Below, in pieces: positions 49,432 through 62,737 of a stretch of DNA of 64,000 nucleotides. The translations under genes and the position numbers were made by a program. The number at the start of each line of letters is the position of its first letter. Position 1 is the first letter of the stretch. The stretch comes from Erinaceus europaeus (lineage: Eukaryota; Chordata; Mammalia; Eulipotyphla; Erinaceidae): NCBI RefSeq assembly GCF_950295315.1, contig NW_026647189.1, positions 1,302,001-1,366,000 on the forward strand. The letters run 5' to 3'. The notes under the pieces are model-generated. The model worked only from the letters and a program-made list of their open reading frames with translations, was not told the origin of the DNA and made no database searches.

Positions 49432-51753
49432 CGAAGTGAATGACCATCTTCTGGAAAGTATAGGTTTTGAACCTGAAAACTCTGTCTGTCTGTCTCTTAG
49501 TCCACAGAAAGAGCCACTAGCCCAGCCAGATCTCACGCTCAGATGGGGTGTTTTTGCCAGTCAAAGGTCTGCACAGCACACTAGGGATTGGGCGGCAGGA
49601 GACCCAAATGTTACAATGTAGATGGACTGTTTGCAGTTCTTGCTCCCCAGGACATTGGACTGTCTCAACTCCCTCCCCTACAGCATGAAAAAAAGACTCT
49701 TGACAACCTTGGAGCAAATGGAGTGGGGGTGAGGGGAGCTGTTTGCATGTGTGCGCTGCTGATGCCCAGGTGTCTGTGGGGGGGCCGTGGCACAGGCTGT
49801 ACGGGGGCTAGGGGGCAGAAGGAGACTGTTTGAGAGGCAGGCTACAGGCAGGGGAGCCCGTGAGTGTGTGCAGGGCTGTGTGTGTGGGTGTGGTGGCAGG
49901 GGGTAAGGGCAGGTCCCCCTCTGGATGGTGAGATGGCAGCTGGGCTGGCCCTGGGCCCTCAGGGCTGAAGGGCAGAAGCAGGGTGGCAGTAAAGTAGCAC
50001 AGGGAAGCACACAGTAGATGTTAGTTGGGGAGCTGGGGGACAGAGGGCAAGGGGAAAGGGGGCATCCTTGAGGAGGGGTATGGACTAGAGAGTGGGGGGA
50101 GCTGGAGGCATGGAAGGTCCCAGGAATCAGGGACTGACAGGAACAGATTCCTGCACCCACCCACTGGATAGAAGCTGCAGCAGCCAGAGCAGCAGCCCTG
50201 GCTTGCCTAGGCCAAGGGCCCTGATTGAGTCCCTCTGAGGATGAGGAAGAAGACGAGGAGGTAGAGGAGGAGGAGGAGGAGAAGGAGGAGGAGGATGAGG
50301 AGGAGGAGGAGGAGGAAGAGGAGGAGGAAGAAGAGGAGGAGGAGTAGGAGGGGCAGGAGGGCAGCTGTCAGTAGGCAACGGGATTAATAGAGGCCTCCAT
50401 TACGGAGGCAGGTGTCCAGGCAGGCACCCACCAACCCTCAGGGGCAGCTCAGGGCACCCAGGGACCTGGTGTGGGTATCTCTGGGGCGGGAACTGTCAGT
50501 CAGTCAGCAAGACTGTGTGTCAGTGCACATGGTGGGACAGGGGCCTGGCGGACCTTGGTCCCCAGCCCTGGGCTGTCAGATGTCAGCCCCATGCCCAGAC
50601 ACACACCAATCTGCCCATAGCCCCTTGTCCCGGCCGAACAGCACCTGCTTTGCCCTGGGGCTCTGGCTCTGGTGGCTGGCCACCACCCCTCAGGTCCAGT
50701 TCAGCGTGGGGGTCATGGCTGCTGGTCAACTGGATGGGCAGGGTCCCCGTAGCCTAGCAACCACAGGAGCCCTCTGTGATGTCCTAGCCCCTGGCAATCT
50801 GTGCTGGCCACACTGGCACTGGGTAGCCCAACTGCCCTGCCACTAGGTGAGGCAACAGCGCCCAGACGCCTGGGCCCTGACACAGAGGGACGGAAGGATG
50901 GGGAGACAGTGCTGACCGAAGAGGGACCTCAGGGCTGGCAGCCAAGAGAAGACAGATGGAGGTGTGCCCGGGATCCAGGGAGCCCAGGCCAGAGCTGCCT
51001 GCATGCCTGCCTGCCTTCCTGGATGTCTGTATGCTGCCTTTGTCCAGGTAGGTTTCTCAGGTCCCCTCCACTCCTGTCCTCTCCTGTCCTCACCATCCTC
51101 TCCCCTCTCCTCTCCTCTGCACTTTGCTTCTCTCCTTTGTCTGTCCTCTCTTCCAGGTGCCCTGCTCACCAGCTCCAGCACTTGTGATGGTTCTCCAGTG
51201 ACAGCTGTTCGCATCCCCTTCCACCCCCTGCCTGCCCCTAATGTGACCCAGCTCACAGGGTCTCCGGCTCACTCCACCCAAACCCACACGCCCCAACACA
51301 TTCCCTGGTTCAGCCTCTCTGCCCTTTTCAGCCAAACTGGCCCCTTTGCAACCTACCTGTGCATCATTGATTCTCTTCACCATTCAAGGAGAGATCTCCT
51401 TTTGTACTTAGCTTGGTTGACTGCTGGATGGATGGATGGATGGATGGATATATGGATAGATGGATGGGTGGATGGATGGATGGACAGGTCAATGGATCGG
51501 TTTTGTAGAGGGAGAGTACCATCTAGGTGTACTGGAGACCCCTGGTGTCAGATCCTTAGTCAATGTCAAATGTAAAACATTAATTCAACAATAACAAAAA
51601 TGAGTAAGCACTTAAATAAATAAACAAATAAATAAATATAAAATCTGTGTTAAAAATACATGGTGTCTTTGCCTTTCTGCATATGGAATGCTGTGAGGAT
51701 CTTAACAAGGAAAGCATTTTCCTGAGTAGCCCATTTGAAGTCGTGGCATATTT

Positions 51754-51988
51754 CCTTTTCCTTTTTCTTTTATTACTTTCTATTTTCTTGATTATTCACT
51801 GGAATAAATAGATAGGAATTGAGAGGGAAGGGAGGGAGAGAGAGTTTGAGACACAGAGAGAAACACCTGCAGCACTTCTGCACCACTTGTAAAGATTTCC
51901 CCTGGCAGGTGGGGACCAGGGTGTTGAAGCGCAGTCCTCCTGCATTGTAACATGAGTGCTTAACTGGGTGTGGCACCACCTGGTACCC
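51754..51988 (-). mobile_element. SINE-A, unit 16
   Basis: Same element as in unit 1; G allele. Confidence 0.8.
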
Positions 51989-52213
51989 TTGAAGGGGCAC
52001 TTTTTTTTAGCAATGAAAAGAAATTCTCGTGGCAAGGTAATAAATAAATGAAGAAGTAATTAAAAGTGCATTTACATTAACTCAGTGGAAACACACTGGG
52101 ACATATAAGTCTCTGTTACCTGTATTACTTCTTCATTTATGGATTGATTGCCTCAAGGGGTTATTGCCACAGCTGAGTGCCTGCACCACGAATAATCCAC
52201 AGCTCCTGCACTC

Positions 52214-52261
52214 CATTTGTTCCCCTTTCGCTGCCCTTGTTGCTTGGTCACTGTGGTGGTT

Positions 52262-52294
<33 letters not shown>

Positions 52295-52506
52295 ACTGAC
52301 CTTGCATCTGACAGACACAAAAGGAGAGAGCAGAGGAAATACAGGGTGGGAGAGAAAGATAGAACTCCTAAAGACCTGCTTCACCCCCTGTAAAGCGACT
52401 CCCCGGCAGGTGGTGGTCTGGGGGCCAGACCCCAGATCCTTCCACCTGTCCCCTTTTCGTGAGCGCCACAAGCCCTTAACCCTCTGACATACCGCCAAAC
52501 CTCCCT
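52214..52506 (-). mobile_element. SINE-B, unit 16
   Basis: Same element as in unit 1; (GTT)10. Confidence 0.85.
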
Positions 52507-55153
52507 GGATTTACTTTTGAAGGCAATATGACCTGCCTCGTTTTGAATCCTCATTATCCTGAGGGTCAGTGCTGGAGACAGTTTCATGACACGACACACG
52601 GAGATCTCTGGTATCAGAGAGCACCTGGAACAGCAGCTGGGGCTCTAGTGCCAGGGCAGGAGCAACTCCTCATCCACCCTCCACGGAGTCCACCTGCCTG
52701 CACTTTGGTCCTTTTCCCTCCAAAAAAGATTTTTCCCTTTTTTCACTTTGAAACTGGCAGCAGACAGGTTACCCAGGCAGGGCGAAAAAAATAAAAAGCC
52801 TTTTTTTTTTTTTTTTTAAACCGAAGTGAATGACCATCTTCTGGAAAGTATAGGTTTTGAACCTGAAAACTCTGTCTGTCTGTCTCTTAGTCCACAGAAA
52901 GAGCCACTAGCCCAGCCAGATCTCACGCTCAGATGGGGTGTTTTTGCCAGTCAAAGGTCTGCACAGCACACTAGGGATTGGGCGGCAGGAGACCCAAATG
53001 TTACAATGTAGATGGACTGTTTGCAGTTCTTGCTCCCCAGGACATTGGACTGTCTCAACTCCCTCCCCTACAGCATGAAAAAAAGACTCTTGACAACCTT
53101 GGAGCAAATGGAGTGGGGGTGAGGGGAGCTGTTTGCATGTGTGCGCTGCTGATGCCCAGGTGTCTGTGGGGGGGCCGTGGCACAGGCTGTACGGGGGCTA
53201 GGGGGCAGAAGGAGACTGTTTGAGAGGCAGGCTACAGGCAGGGGAGCCCGTGAGTGTGTGCAGGGCTGTGTGTGTGGGTGTGGTGGCAGGGGGTAAGGGC
53301 AGGTCCCCCTCTGGATGGTGAGATGGCAGCTGGGCTGGCCCTGGGCCCTCAGGGCTGAAGGGCAGAAGCAGGGTGGCAGTAAAGTAGCACAGGGAAGCAC
53401 ACAGTAGATGTTAGTTGGGGAGCTGGGAGACAGAGGGCAAGGGGAAAGGGGGCATCCTTGAGGAGGGGTATGGACTAGAGAGTGGGGGGAGCTGGAGGCA
53501 TGGAAGGTCCCAGGAATCAGGGACTGACAGGAACAGATTCCTGCACCCACCCACTGGATAGAAGCTGCAGCAGCCAGAGCAGCAGCCCTGGCTTGCCTAG
53601 GCCAAGGGCCCTGATTGAGTCCCTCTGAGGATGAGGAAGAAGACGAGGAGGTAGAGGAGGAGGAGGAGGAGAAGGAGGAGGAGGATGAGGAGGAGGAGGA
53701 GGAGGAAGAGGAGGAGGAAGAAGAGGAGGAGGAGTAGGAGGGGCAGGAGGGCAGCTGTCAGTAGGCAACGGGATTAATAGAGGCCTCCATTACGGAGGCA
53801 GGTGTCCAGGCAGGCACCCACCAACCCTCAGGGGCAGCTCAGGGCACCCAGGGACCTGGTGTGGGTATCTCTGGGGCGGGAACTGTCAGTCAGTCAGCAA
53901 GACTGTGTGTCAGTGCACATGGTGGGACAGGGGCCTGGCGGACCTTGGTCCCCAGCCCTGGGCTGTCAGATGTCAGCCCCATGCCCAGACACACACCAAT
54001 CTGCCCATAGCCCCTTGTCCCGGCCGAACAGCACCTGCTTTGCCCTGGGGCTCTGGCTCTGGTGGCTGGCCACCACCCCTCAGGTCAAGTTCAGCGTGGG
54101 GGTCATGGCTGCTGGTCAACTGGATGGGCAGGGTCCCCGTAGCCTAGCAACCACAGGAGCCCTCTGTGATGTCCTAGCCCCTGGCAATCTGTGCTGGCCA
54201 CACTGGCACTGGGTAGCCCAACTGCCCTGCCACTAGGTGAGGCAACAGCGCCCAGACGCCTGGGCCCTGACACAGAGGGACGGAAGGATGGGGAGACAGT
54301 GCTGACCGAAGAGGGACCTCAGGGCTGGCAGCCAAGAGAAGACAGATGGAGGTGTGCCCGGGATCCAGGGAGCCCAGGCCAGAGCTGCCTGCATGCCTGC
54401 CTGCCTTCCTGGATGTCTGTATGCTGCCTTTGTCCAGGTAGGTTTCTCAGGTCCCCTCCACTCCTGTCCTCTCCTGTCCTCTCCTGTCCTCACCATCCTC
54501 TCCCCTCTCCTCTCCTCTGCACTTTGCTTCTCTCCTTTGTCTGTCCTCTCTTCCAGGTGCCCTGCTCACCAGCTCCAGCACTTGTGATTGTTCTCCAGTG
54601 ACAGCTGTTCGCATCCCCTTCCACCCCCTGCCTGCCCCTAATGTGACCCAGCTCACAGGGTCTCCGGCTCACTCCACCCAAACCCACACGCCCCAACACA
54701 TTCCCTGGTTCAGCCTCTCTGCCCTTTTCAGCCAAACTGGCCCCTTTGCAACCTACCTGTGCATCATTGATTCTCTTCACCATTCAAGGAGAGATCTCCT
54801 TTTGTACTTAGCTTGGTTGACTGCTGGATGGATGGATGGATGGATGGATATATGGATAGATGGATGGGTGGATGGATGGATGGACAGGTCAATGGATCGG
54901 TTTTGTAGAGGGAGAGTACCATCTAGGTGTACTGGAGACCCCTGGTGTCAGATCCTTAGTCAATGTCAAATGTAAAACATTAATTCAACAATAACAAAAA
55001 TGAGTAAGCACCTAAATAAATAAACAAATAAATAAATATAAAATCTGTGTTAAAAATACATGGTGTCTTTGCCTTTCTGCATATGGAATGCTGTGAGGAT
55101 CTTAACAAGGAAAGCATTTTCCTGAGTAGCCCATTTGAAGTCGTGGCATATTT

Positions 55154-55388
55154 CCTTTTCCTTTTTCTTTTATTACTTTCTATTTTCTTGATTATTCACT
55201 GGAATAAATAGATAGGAATTGAGAGGGAAGGGAGGGAGAGAGAGTTTGAGACACAGAGAGAAACACCTGCAGCACTTCTGCACCACTTGTAAAGATTTCC
55301 CCTGGCAGGTGGGGACCAGGGTGTTGAAGCCCAGTCCTCCTGCATTGTAACATGAGTGCTTAACTGGGTGTGGCACCACCTGGTACCC
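55154..55388 (-). mobile_element. SINE-A, unit 17
   Basis: Same element as in unit 1; C allele. Confidence 0.8.
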
Positions 55389-55613
55389 TTGAAGGGGCAC
55401 TTTTTTTTAGCAATGAAAAGAAATTCTCGTGGCAAGGTAATAAATAAATGAAGAAGTAATTAAAAGTGCATTTACATTAACTCAGTGGAAACACACTGGG
55501 ACATATAAGTCTCTGTTACCTGTATTACTTCTTCATTTATGGATTGATTGCCTCAAGGGGTTATTGCCACAGCTGAGTGCCTGCACCACGAATAATCCAC
55601 AGCTCCTGCACTC

Positions 55614-55661
55614 CATTTGTTCCCCTTTCGCTGCCCTTGTTGCTTGGTCACTGTGGTGGTT

Positions 55662-55694
<33 letters not shown>

Positions 55695-55906
55695 ACTGAC
55701 CTTGCATCTGACAGACACAAAAGGAGAGAGCAGAGGAAATACAGGGTGGGAGAGAAAGATAGAACTCCTAAAGACCTGCTTCACCCCCTGTAAAGCGACT
55801 CCCCGGCAGGTGGTGGTCTGGGGGCCAGACCCCAGATCCTTCCACCTGTCCCCTTTTCGTGAGCGCCACAAGCCCTTAACCCTCTGACATACCGCCAAAC
55901 CTCCCT
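55614..55906 (-). mobile_element. SINE-B, unit 17
   Basis: Same element as in unit 1; (GTT)10. Confidence 0.85.
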
Positions 55907-56197
55907 GGATTTACTTTTGAAGGCAATATGACCTGCCTCGTTTTGAATCCTCATTATCCTGAGGGTCAGTGCTGGAGACAGTTTCATGACACGACACACG
56001 GAGATCTCTGGTATCAGAGAGCACCTGGAACAGCAGCTGGGGCTCTAGTGCCAGGGCAGGAGCAACTCCTCATCCACCCTCCACGGAGTCCACCTGCCTG
56101 CACTTTGGTCCTTTTCCCTCCAAAAAAGATTTTTCCCTTTTTTCACTTTGAAACTGGCAGCAGACAGGTTACCCAGGCAGGGCGAAAAAAATAAAAA

Positions 56198-56234
<37 letters not shown>

Positions 56235-58570
56235 CGAAGTGAATGACCATCTTCTGGAAAGTATAGGTTTTGAACCTGAAAACTCTGTCTGTCTGTCTCT
56301 TAGTCCACAGAAAGAGCCACTAGCCCAGCCAGATCTCACGCTCAGATGGGGTGTTTTTGCCAGTCAAAGGTCTGCACAGCACACTAGGGATTGGGCGGCA
56401 GGAGACCCAAATGTTACAATGTAGATGGACTGTTTGCAGTTCTTGCTCCCCAGGACATTGGACTGTCTCAACTCCCTCCCCTACAGCATGAAAAAAAGAC
56501 TCTTGACAACCTTGGAGCAAATGGAGTGGGGGTGAGGGGAGCTGTTTGCATGTGTGCGCTGCTGATGCCCAGGTGTCTGTGGGGGGGCCGTGGCACAGGC
56601 TGTACGGGGGCTAGGGGGCAGAAGGAGACTGTTTGAGAGGCAGGCTACAGGCAGGGGAGCCCGTGAGTGTGTGCAGGGCTGTGTGTGTGGGTGTGGTGGC
56701 AGGGGGTAAGGGCAGGTCCCCCTCTGGATGGTGAGATGGCAGCTGGGCTGGCCCTGGGCCCTCAGGGCTGAAGGGCAGAAGCAGGGTGGCAGTAAAGTAG
56801 CACAGGGAAGCACACAGTAGATGTTAGTTGGGGAGCTGGGGGACAGAGGGCAAGGGGAAAGGGGGCATCCTTGAGGAGGGGTATGGACTAGAGAGTGGGG
56901 GGAGCTGGAGGCATGGAAGGTCCCAGGAATCAGGGACTGACAGGAACAGATTCCTGCACCCACCCACTGGATAGAAGCTGCAGCAGCCAGAGCAGCAGCC
57001 CTGGCTTGCCTAGGCCAAGGGCCCTGATTGAGTCCCTCTGAGGATGAGGAAGAAGAGGAGGAGGTAGAGGAGGAGGAGGAGGAGAAGGAGGAGGAGGATG
57101 AGGAGGAGGAGGAGGAGGAAGAGGAGGAGGAAGAAGAGGAGGAGGAGTAGGAGGGGCAGGAGGGCAGCTGTCAGTAGGCAACGGGATTAATAGAGGCCTC
57201 CATTACGGAGGCAGGTGTCCAGGCAGGCACCCACCAACCCTCAGGGGCAGCTCAGGGCACCCAGGGACCTGGTGTGGGTATCTCTGGGGCGGGAACTGTC
57301 AGTCAGTCAGCAAGACTGTGTGTCAGTGCACATGGTGGGACAGGGGCCTGGCGGACCTTGGTCCCCAGCCCTGGGCTGTCAGATGTCAGCCCCATGCCCA
57401 GACACACACCAATCTGCCCATAGCCCCTTGTCCCGGCCGAACAGCACCTGCTTTGCCCTGGGGCTCTGGCTCTGGTGGCTGGCCACCACCCCTCAGGTCA
57501 AGTTCAGCGTGGGGGTCATGGCTGCTGGTCAACTGGATGGGCAGGGTCCCCGTAGCCTAGCAACCACAGGAGCCCTCTGTGATGTCCTAGCCCCTGGCAA
57601 TCTGTGCTGGCCACACTGGCACTGGGTAGCCCAACTGCCCTGCCACTAGGTGAGGCAACAGCGCCCAGACGCCTGGGCCCTGACACAGAGGGACGGAAGG
57701 ATGGGGAGACAGTGCTGACCGAAGAGGGACCTCAGGGCTGGCAGCCAAGAGAAGACAGATGGAGGTGTGCCCGGGATCCAGGGAGCCCAGGCCAGAGCTG
57801 CCTGCATGCCTGCCTGCCTTCCTGGATGTCTGTATGCTGCCTTTGTCCAGGTAGGTTTCTCAGGTCCCCTCCACTCCTGTCCTCTCCTGTCCTCTCCTGT
57901 CCTCACCATCCTCTCCCCTCTCCTCTCCTCTGCACTTTGCTTCTCTCCTTTGTCTGTCCTCTCTTCCAGGTGCCCTGCTCACCGGCTCCAGCACTTGTGA
58001 TGGTTCTCCAGTGACAGCTGTTCGCATCCCCTTCCACCCCCTGCCTGCCCCTAATGTGACCCAGCTCACAGGGTCTCCGGCTCACTCCACCCAAACCCAC
58101 ACGCCCCAACACATTCCCTGGTTCAGCCTCTCTGCCCTTTTCAGCCAAACTGGCCCCTTTGCAACCTACCTGTGCATCATTGATTCTCTTCACCATTCAA
58201 GGAGAGATCTCCTTTTGTACTTAGCTTGGTTGACTGCTGGATGGATGGATGGATGGATGGATGGATATATGGATAGATGGATGGGTGGATGGATGGATGG
58301 ACAGGTCAATGGATCGGTTTTGTAGAGGGAGAGTACCATCTAGGTGTACTGGAGACCCCTGGTGTCAGATCCTTAGTCAATGTCAAATGTAAAACATTAA
58401 TTCAACAATAACAAAAATGAGTAAGCACCTAAATAAATAAACAAATAAATAAATATAAAATCTGTGTTAAAAATACATGGTGTCTTTGCCTTTCTGCATA
58501 TGGAATGCTGTGAGGATCTTAACAAGGAAAGCATTTTCCTGAGTAGCCCATTTGAAGTCGTGGCATATTT

Positions 58571-58805
58571 CCTTTTCCTTTTTCTTTTATTACTTTCTAT
58601 TTTCTTGATTATTCACTGGAATAAATAGATAGGAATTGAGAGGGAAGGGAGGGAGAGAGAGTTTGAGACACAGAGAGAAACACCTGCAGCACTTCTGCAC
58701 CACTTGTAAAGATTTCCCCTGGCAGGTGGGGACCAGGGTGTTGAAGCCCAGTCCTCCTGCATTGTAACATGAGTGCTTAACTGGGTGTGGCACCACCTGG
58801 TACCC
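58571..58805 (-). mobile_element. SINE-A, unit 18
   Basis: Same element as in unit 1; C allele. Confidence 0.8.
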
Positions 58806-59030
58806 TTGAAGGGGCACTTTTTTTTAGCAATGAAAAGAAATTCTCGTGGCAAGGTAATAAATAAATGAAGAAGTAATTAAAAGTGCATTTACATTAACTC
58901 AGTGGAAACACACTGGGACATATAAGTCTCTGTTACCTGTATTACTTCTTCATTTATGGATTGATTGCCTCAAGGGGTTATTGCCACAGCTGAGTGCCTG
59001 CACCACGAATAATCCACAGCTCCTGCACTC

Positions 59031-59078
59031 CATTTGTTCCCCTTTCGCTGCCCTTGTTGCTTGGTCACTGTGGTGGTT

Positions 59079-59111
<33 letters not shown>

Positions 59112-59323
59112 ACTGACCTTGCATCTGACAGACACAAAAGGAGAGAGCAGAGGAAATACAGGGTGGGAGAGAAAGATAGAACTCCTAAAGACCTGCTTCA
59201 CCCCCTGTAAAGCGACTCCCCGGCAGGTGGTGGTCTGGGGGCCAGACCCCAGATCCTTCCACCTGTCCCCTTTTCGTGAGCGCCACAAGCCCTTAACCCT
59301 CTGACATACCGCCAAACCTCCCT
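59031..59323 (-). mobile_element. SINE-B, unit 18
   Basis: Same element as in unit 1; (GTT)10. Confidence 0.85.
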
Positions 59324-59614
59324 GGATTTACTTTTGAAGGCAATATGACCTGCCTCGTTTTGAATCCTCATTATCCTGAGGGTCAGTGCTGGAGACAGTT
59401 TCATGACACGACACACGGAGATCTCTGGTATCAGAGAGCACCTGGAACAGCAGCTGGGGCTCTAGTGCCAGGGCAGGAGCAACTCCTCATCCACCCTCCA
59501 CGGAGTCCACCTGCCTGCACTTTGGTCCTTTTCCCTCCAAAAAAGATTTTTCCCTTTTTTCACTTTGAAACTGGCAGCAGACAGGTTACCCAGGCAGGGC
59601 GAAAAAAATAAAAA

Positions 59615-59652
<38 letters not shown>

Positions 59653-61984
59653 CGAAGTGAATGACCATCTTCTGGAAAGTATAGGTTTTGAACCTGAAAA
59701 CTCTGTCTGTCTGTCTCTTAGTCCACAGAAAGAGCCACTAGCCCAGCCAGATCTCACGCTCAGATGGGGTGTTTTTGCCAGTCAAAGGTCTGCACAGCAC
59801 ACTAGGGATTGGGCGGCAGGAGACCCAAATGTTACAATGTAGATGGACTGTTTGCAGTTCTTGCTCCCCAGGACATTGGACTGTCTCAACTCCCTCCCCT
59901 ACAGCATGAAAAAAAGACTCTTGACAACCTTGGAGCAAATGGAGTGGGGGTGAGGGGAGCTGTTTGCATGTGTGCGCTGCTGATGCCCAGGTGTCTGTGG
60001 GGGGGCCGTGGCACAGGCTGTACGGGGGCTAGGGGGCAGAAGGAGACTGTTTGAGAGGCAGGCTACAGGCAGGGGAGCCCGTGAGTGTGTGCAGGGCTGT
60101 GTGTGTGGGTGTGGTGGCAGGGGGTAAGGGCAGGTCCCCCTCTGGATGGTGAGATGGCAGCTGGGCTGGCCCTGGGCCCTCAGGGCTGAAGGGCAGAAGC
60201 AGGGTGGCAGTAAAGTAGCACAGGGAAGCACACAGTAGATGTTAGTTGGGGAGCTGGGGGACAGAGGGCAAGGGGAAAGGGGGCATCCTTGAGGAGGGGT
60301 ATGGACTAGAGAGTGGGGGGAGCTGGAGGCATGGAAGGTCCCAGGAATCAGGGACTGACAGGAACAGATTCCTGCACCCACCCACTGGATAGAAGCTGCA
60401 GCAGCCAGAGCAGCAGCCCTGGCTTGCCTAGGCCAAGGGCCCTGATTGAGTCCCTCTGAGGATGAGGAAGAAGACGAGGAGGTAGAGGAGGAGGAGGAGG
60501 AGAAGGAGGAGGAGGATGAGGAGGAGGAGGAGGAGGAAGAGGAGGAGGAAGAAGAGGAGGAGGAGTAGGAGGGGCAGGAGGGCAGCTGTCAGTAGGCAAC
60601 GGGATTAATAGAGGCCTCCATTACGGAGGCAGGTGTCCAGGCAGGCACCCACCAACCCTCAGGGGCAGCTCAGGGCACCCAGGGACCTGGTGTGGGTATC
60701 TCTGGGGCGGGAACTGTCAGTCAGTCAGCAAGACTGTGTGTCAGTGCACATGGTGGGACAGGGGCCTGGCGGACCTTGGTCCCCAGCCCTGGGCTGTCAG
60801 ATGTCAGCCCCATGCCCAGACACACACCAATCTGCCCATAGCCCCTTGTCCCGGCCGAACAGCACCTGCTTTGCCCTGGGGCTCTGGCTCTGGTGGCTGG
60901 CCACCACCCCTCAGGTCAAGTTCAGCGTGGGGGTCATGGCTGCTGGTCAACTGCATGGGCAGGGTCCCCGTAGCCTAGCAACCACAGGAGCCCTCTGTGA
61001 TGTCCTAGCCCCTGGCAATCTGTGCTGGCCACACTGGCACTGGGTAGCCCAACTGCCCTGCCACTAGGTGAGGCAACAGCGCCCAGACGCCTGGGCCCTG
61101 ACACAGAGGGACGGAAGGATGGGGAGACAGTGCTGACCGAAGAGGGACCTCAGGGCTGGCAGCCAAGAGAAGACAGATGGAGGTGTGCCCGGGATCCAGG
61201 GAGCCCAGGCCAGAGCTGCCTGCATGCCTGCCTGCCTTCCTGGATGTCTGTATGCTGCCTTTGTCCAGGTAGGTTTCTCAGGTCCCCTCCACTCCTGTCC
61301 TCTCCTGTCCTCTCCTGTCCTCACCATCCTCTCCCCTCTCCTCTCCTCTGCACTTTGCTTCTCTCCTTTGTCTGTCCTCTCTTCCAGGTGCCCTGCTCAC
61401 CGGCTCCAGCACTTGTGATGGTTCTCCAGTGACAGCTGTTCGCATCCCCTTCCACCCCCTGCCTGCCCCTAATGTGACCCAGCTCACAGGGTCTCCGGCT
61501 CACTCCACCCAAACCCACACGCCCCAACACATTCCCTGGTTCAGCCTCTCTGCCCTTTTCAGCCAAACTGGCCCCTTTGCAACCTACCTGTGCATCATTG
61601 ATTCTCTTCACCATTCAAGGAGAGATCTCCTTTTGTACTTAGCTTGGTTGACTGCTGGATGGATGGATGGATGGATGGATATATGGATAGATGGATGGGT
61701 GGATGGATGGATGGACAGGTCAATGGATCGGTTTTGTAGAGGGAGAGTACCATCTAGGTGTACTGGAGACCCCTGGTGTCAGATCCTTAGTCAATGTCAA
61801 ATGTAAAACATTAATTCAACAATAACAAAAATGAGTAAGCACCTAAATAAATAAACAAATAAATAAATATAAAATCTGTGTTAAAAATACATGGTGTCTT
61901 TGCCTTTCTGCATATGGAATGCTGTGAGGATCTTAACAAGGAAAGCATTTTCCTGAGTAGCCCATTTGAAGTCGTGGCATATTT

Positions 61985-62219
61985 CCTTTTCCTTTTTCTT
62001 TTATTACTTTCTATTTTCTTGATTATTCACTGGAATAAATAGATAGGAATTGAGAGGGAAGGGAGGGAGAGAGAGTTTGAGACACAGAGAGAAACACCTG
62101 CAGCACTTCTGCACCACTTGTAAAGATTTCCCCTGGCAGGTGGGGACCAGGGTGTTGAAGCCCAGTCCTCCTGCATTGTAACATGAGTGCTTAACTGGGT
62201 GTGGCACCACCTGGTACCC
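61985..62219 (-). mobile_element. SINE-A, unit 19
   Basis: Same element as in unit 1; C allele. Confidence 0.8.
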
Positions 62220-62444
62220 TTGAAGGGGCACTTTTTTTTAGCAATGAAAAGAAATTCTCGTGGCAAGGTAATAAATAAATGAAGAAGTAATTAAAAGTGC
62301 ATTTACATTAACTCAGTGGAAACACACTGGGACATATAAGTCTCTGTTACCTGTATTACTTCTTCATTTATGGATTGATTGCCTCAAGGGGTTATTGCCA
62401 CAGCTGAGTGCCTGCACCACGAATAATCCACAGCTCCTGCACTC

Positions 62445-62492
62445 CATTTGTTCCCCTTTCGCTGCCCTTGTTGCTTGGTCACTGTGGTGGTT

Positions 62493-62525
<33 letters not shown>

Positions 62526-62737
62526 ACTGACCTTGCATCTGACAGACACAAAAGGAGAGAGCAGAGGAAATACAGGGTGGGAGAGAAAGATAGAACTCCT
62601 AAAGACCTGCTTCACCCCCTGTAAAGCGACTCCCCGGCAGGTGGTGGTCTGGGGGCCAGACCCCAGATCCTTCCACCTGTCCCCTTTTCGTGAGCGCCAC
62701 AACCCCTTAACCCTCTGACATACCGCCAAACCTCCCT
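62445..62737 (-). mobile_element. SINE-B, unit 19
   Basis: Same element as in unit 1; (GTT)10. It carries the private C at 62703 near its head. Confidence 0.85.

Larger units (their letters stand above)
47485..50885 (+). repeat. Macrosatellite unit 15, 3401 bp
   Basis: Three minisatellite copies, T and G alleles, (GTT)7, T27 (49401-49427), GAC in the GA tract (50237-50352), C at the 3210 site, G4 at 50027-50062. Its right half resembles that of unit 1. Confidence 0.97.
50886..54275 (+). repeat. Macrosatellite unit 16, 3390 bp
   Basis: Two minisatellite copies, T and G alleles, (GTT)10, T17 (52801-52817), GAC in the GA tract (53627-53742), A at the 3210 site, G4 at 53417-53452 with A at 53428 trimming one G-run. 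Same marker set and length as unit 2. Confidence 0.97.
54276..57688 (+). repeat. Macrosatellite unit 17, 3413 bp
   Basis: Three minisatellite copies, C and C alleles, (GTT)10, T30 (56201-56230), GAG in the GA tract (57040-57155), A at the 3210 site, G4 at 56830-56865. T at 54589 is shared only with unit 3. Confidence 0.97.
57689..61106 (+). repeat. Macrosatellite unit 18, 3418 bp, longest unit
   Basis: Three minisatellite copies, one extra GGAT unit, C and C alleles, (GTT)10, T31 (59618-59648, the longest), GAC in the GA tract (60458-60573), A at the 3210 site, G4 at 60248-60283. G at 57984 (ACCGGCTCC) is shared only with unit 19; C at 60954 is private. Confidence 0.97.

Noticed and set aside
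3399..57688. Simple assembly duplication as the sole reason for repeated units
   Set aside because: Most units have their own private substitutions and distinct microsatellite lengths, which argues for real separate copies. The exact copy number still cannot be confirmed from the sequence alone.
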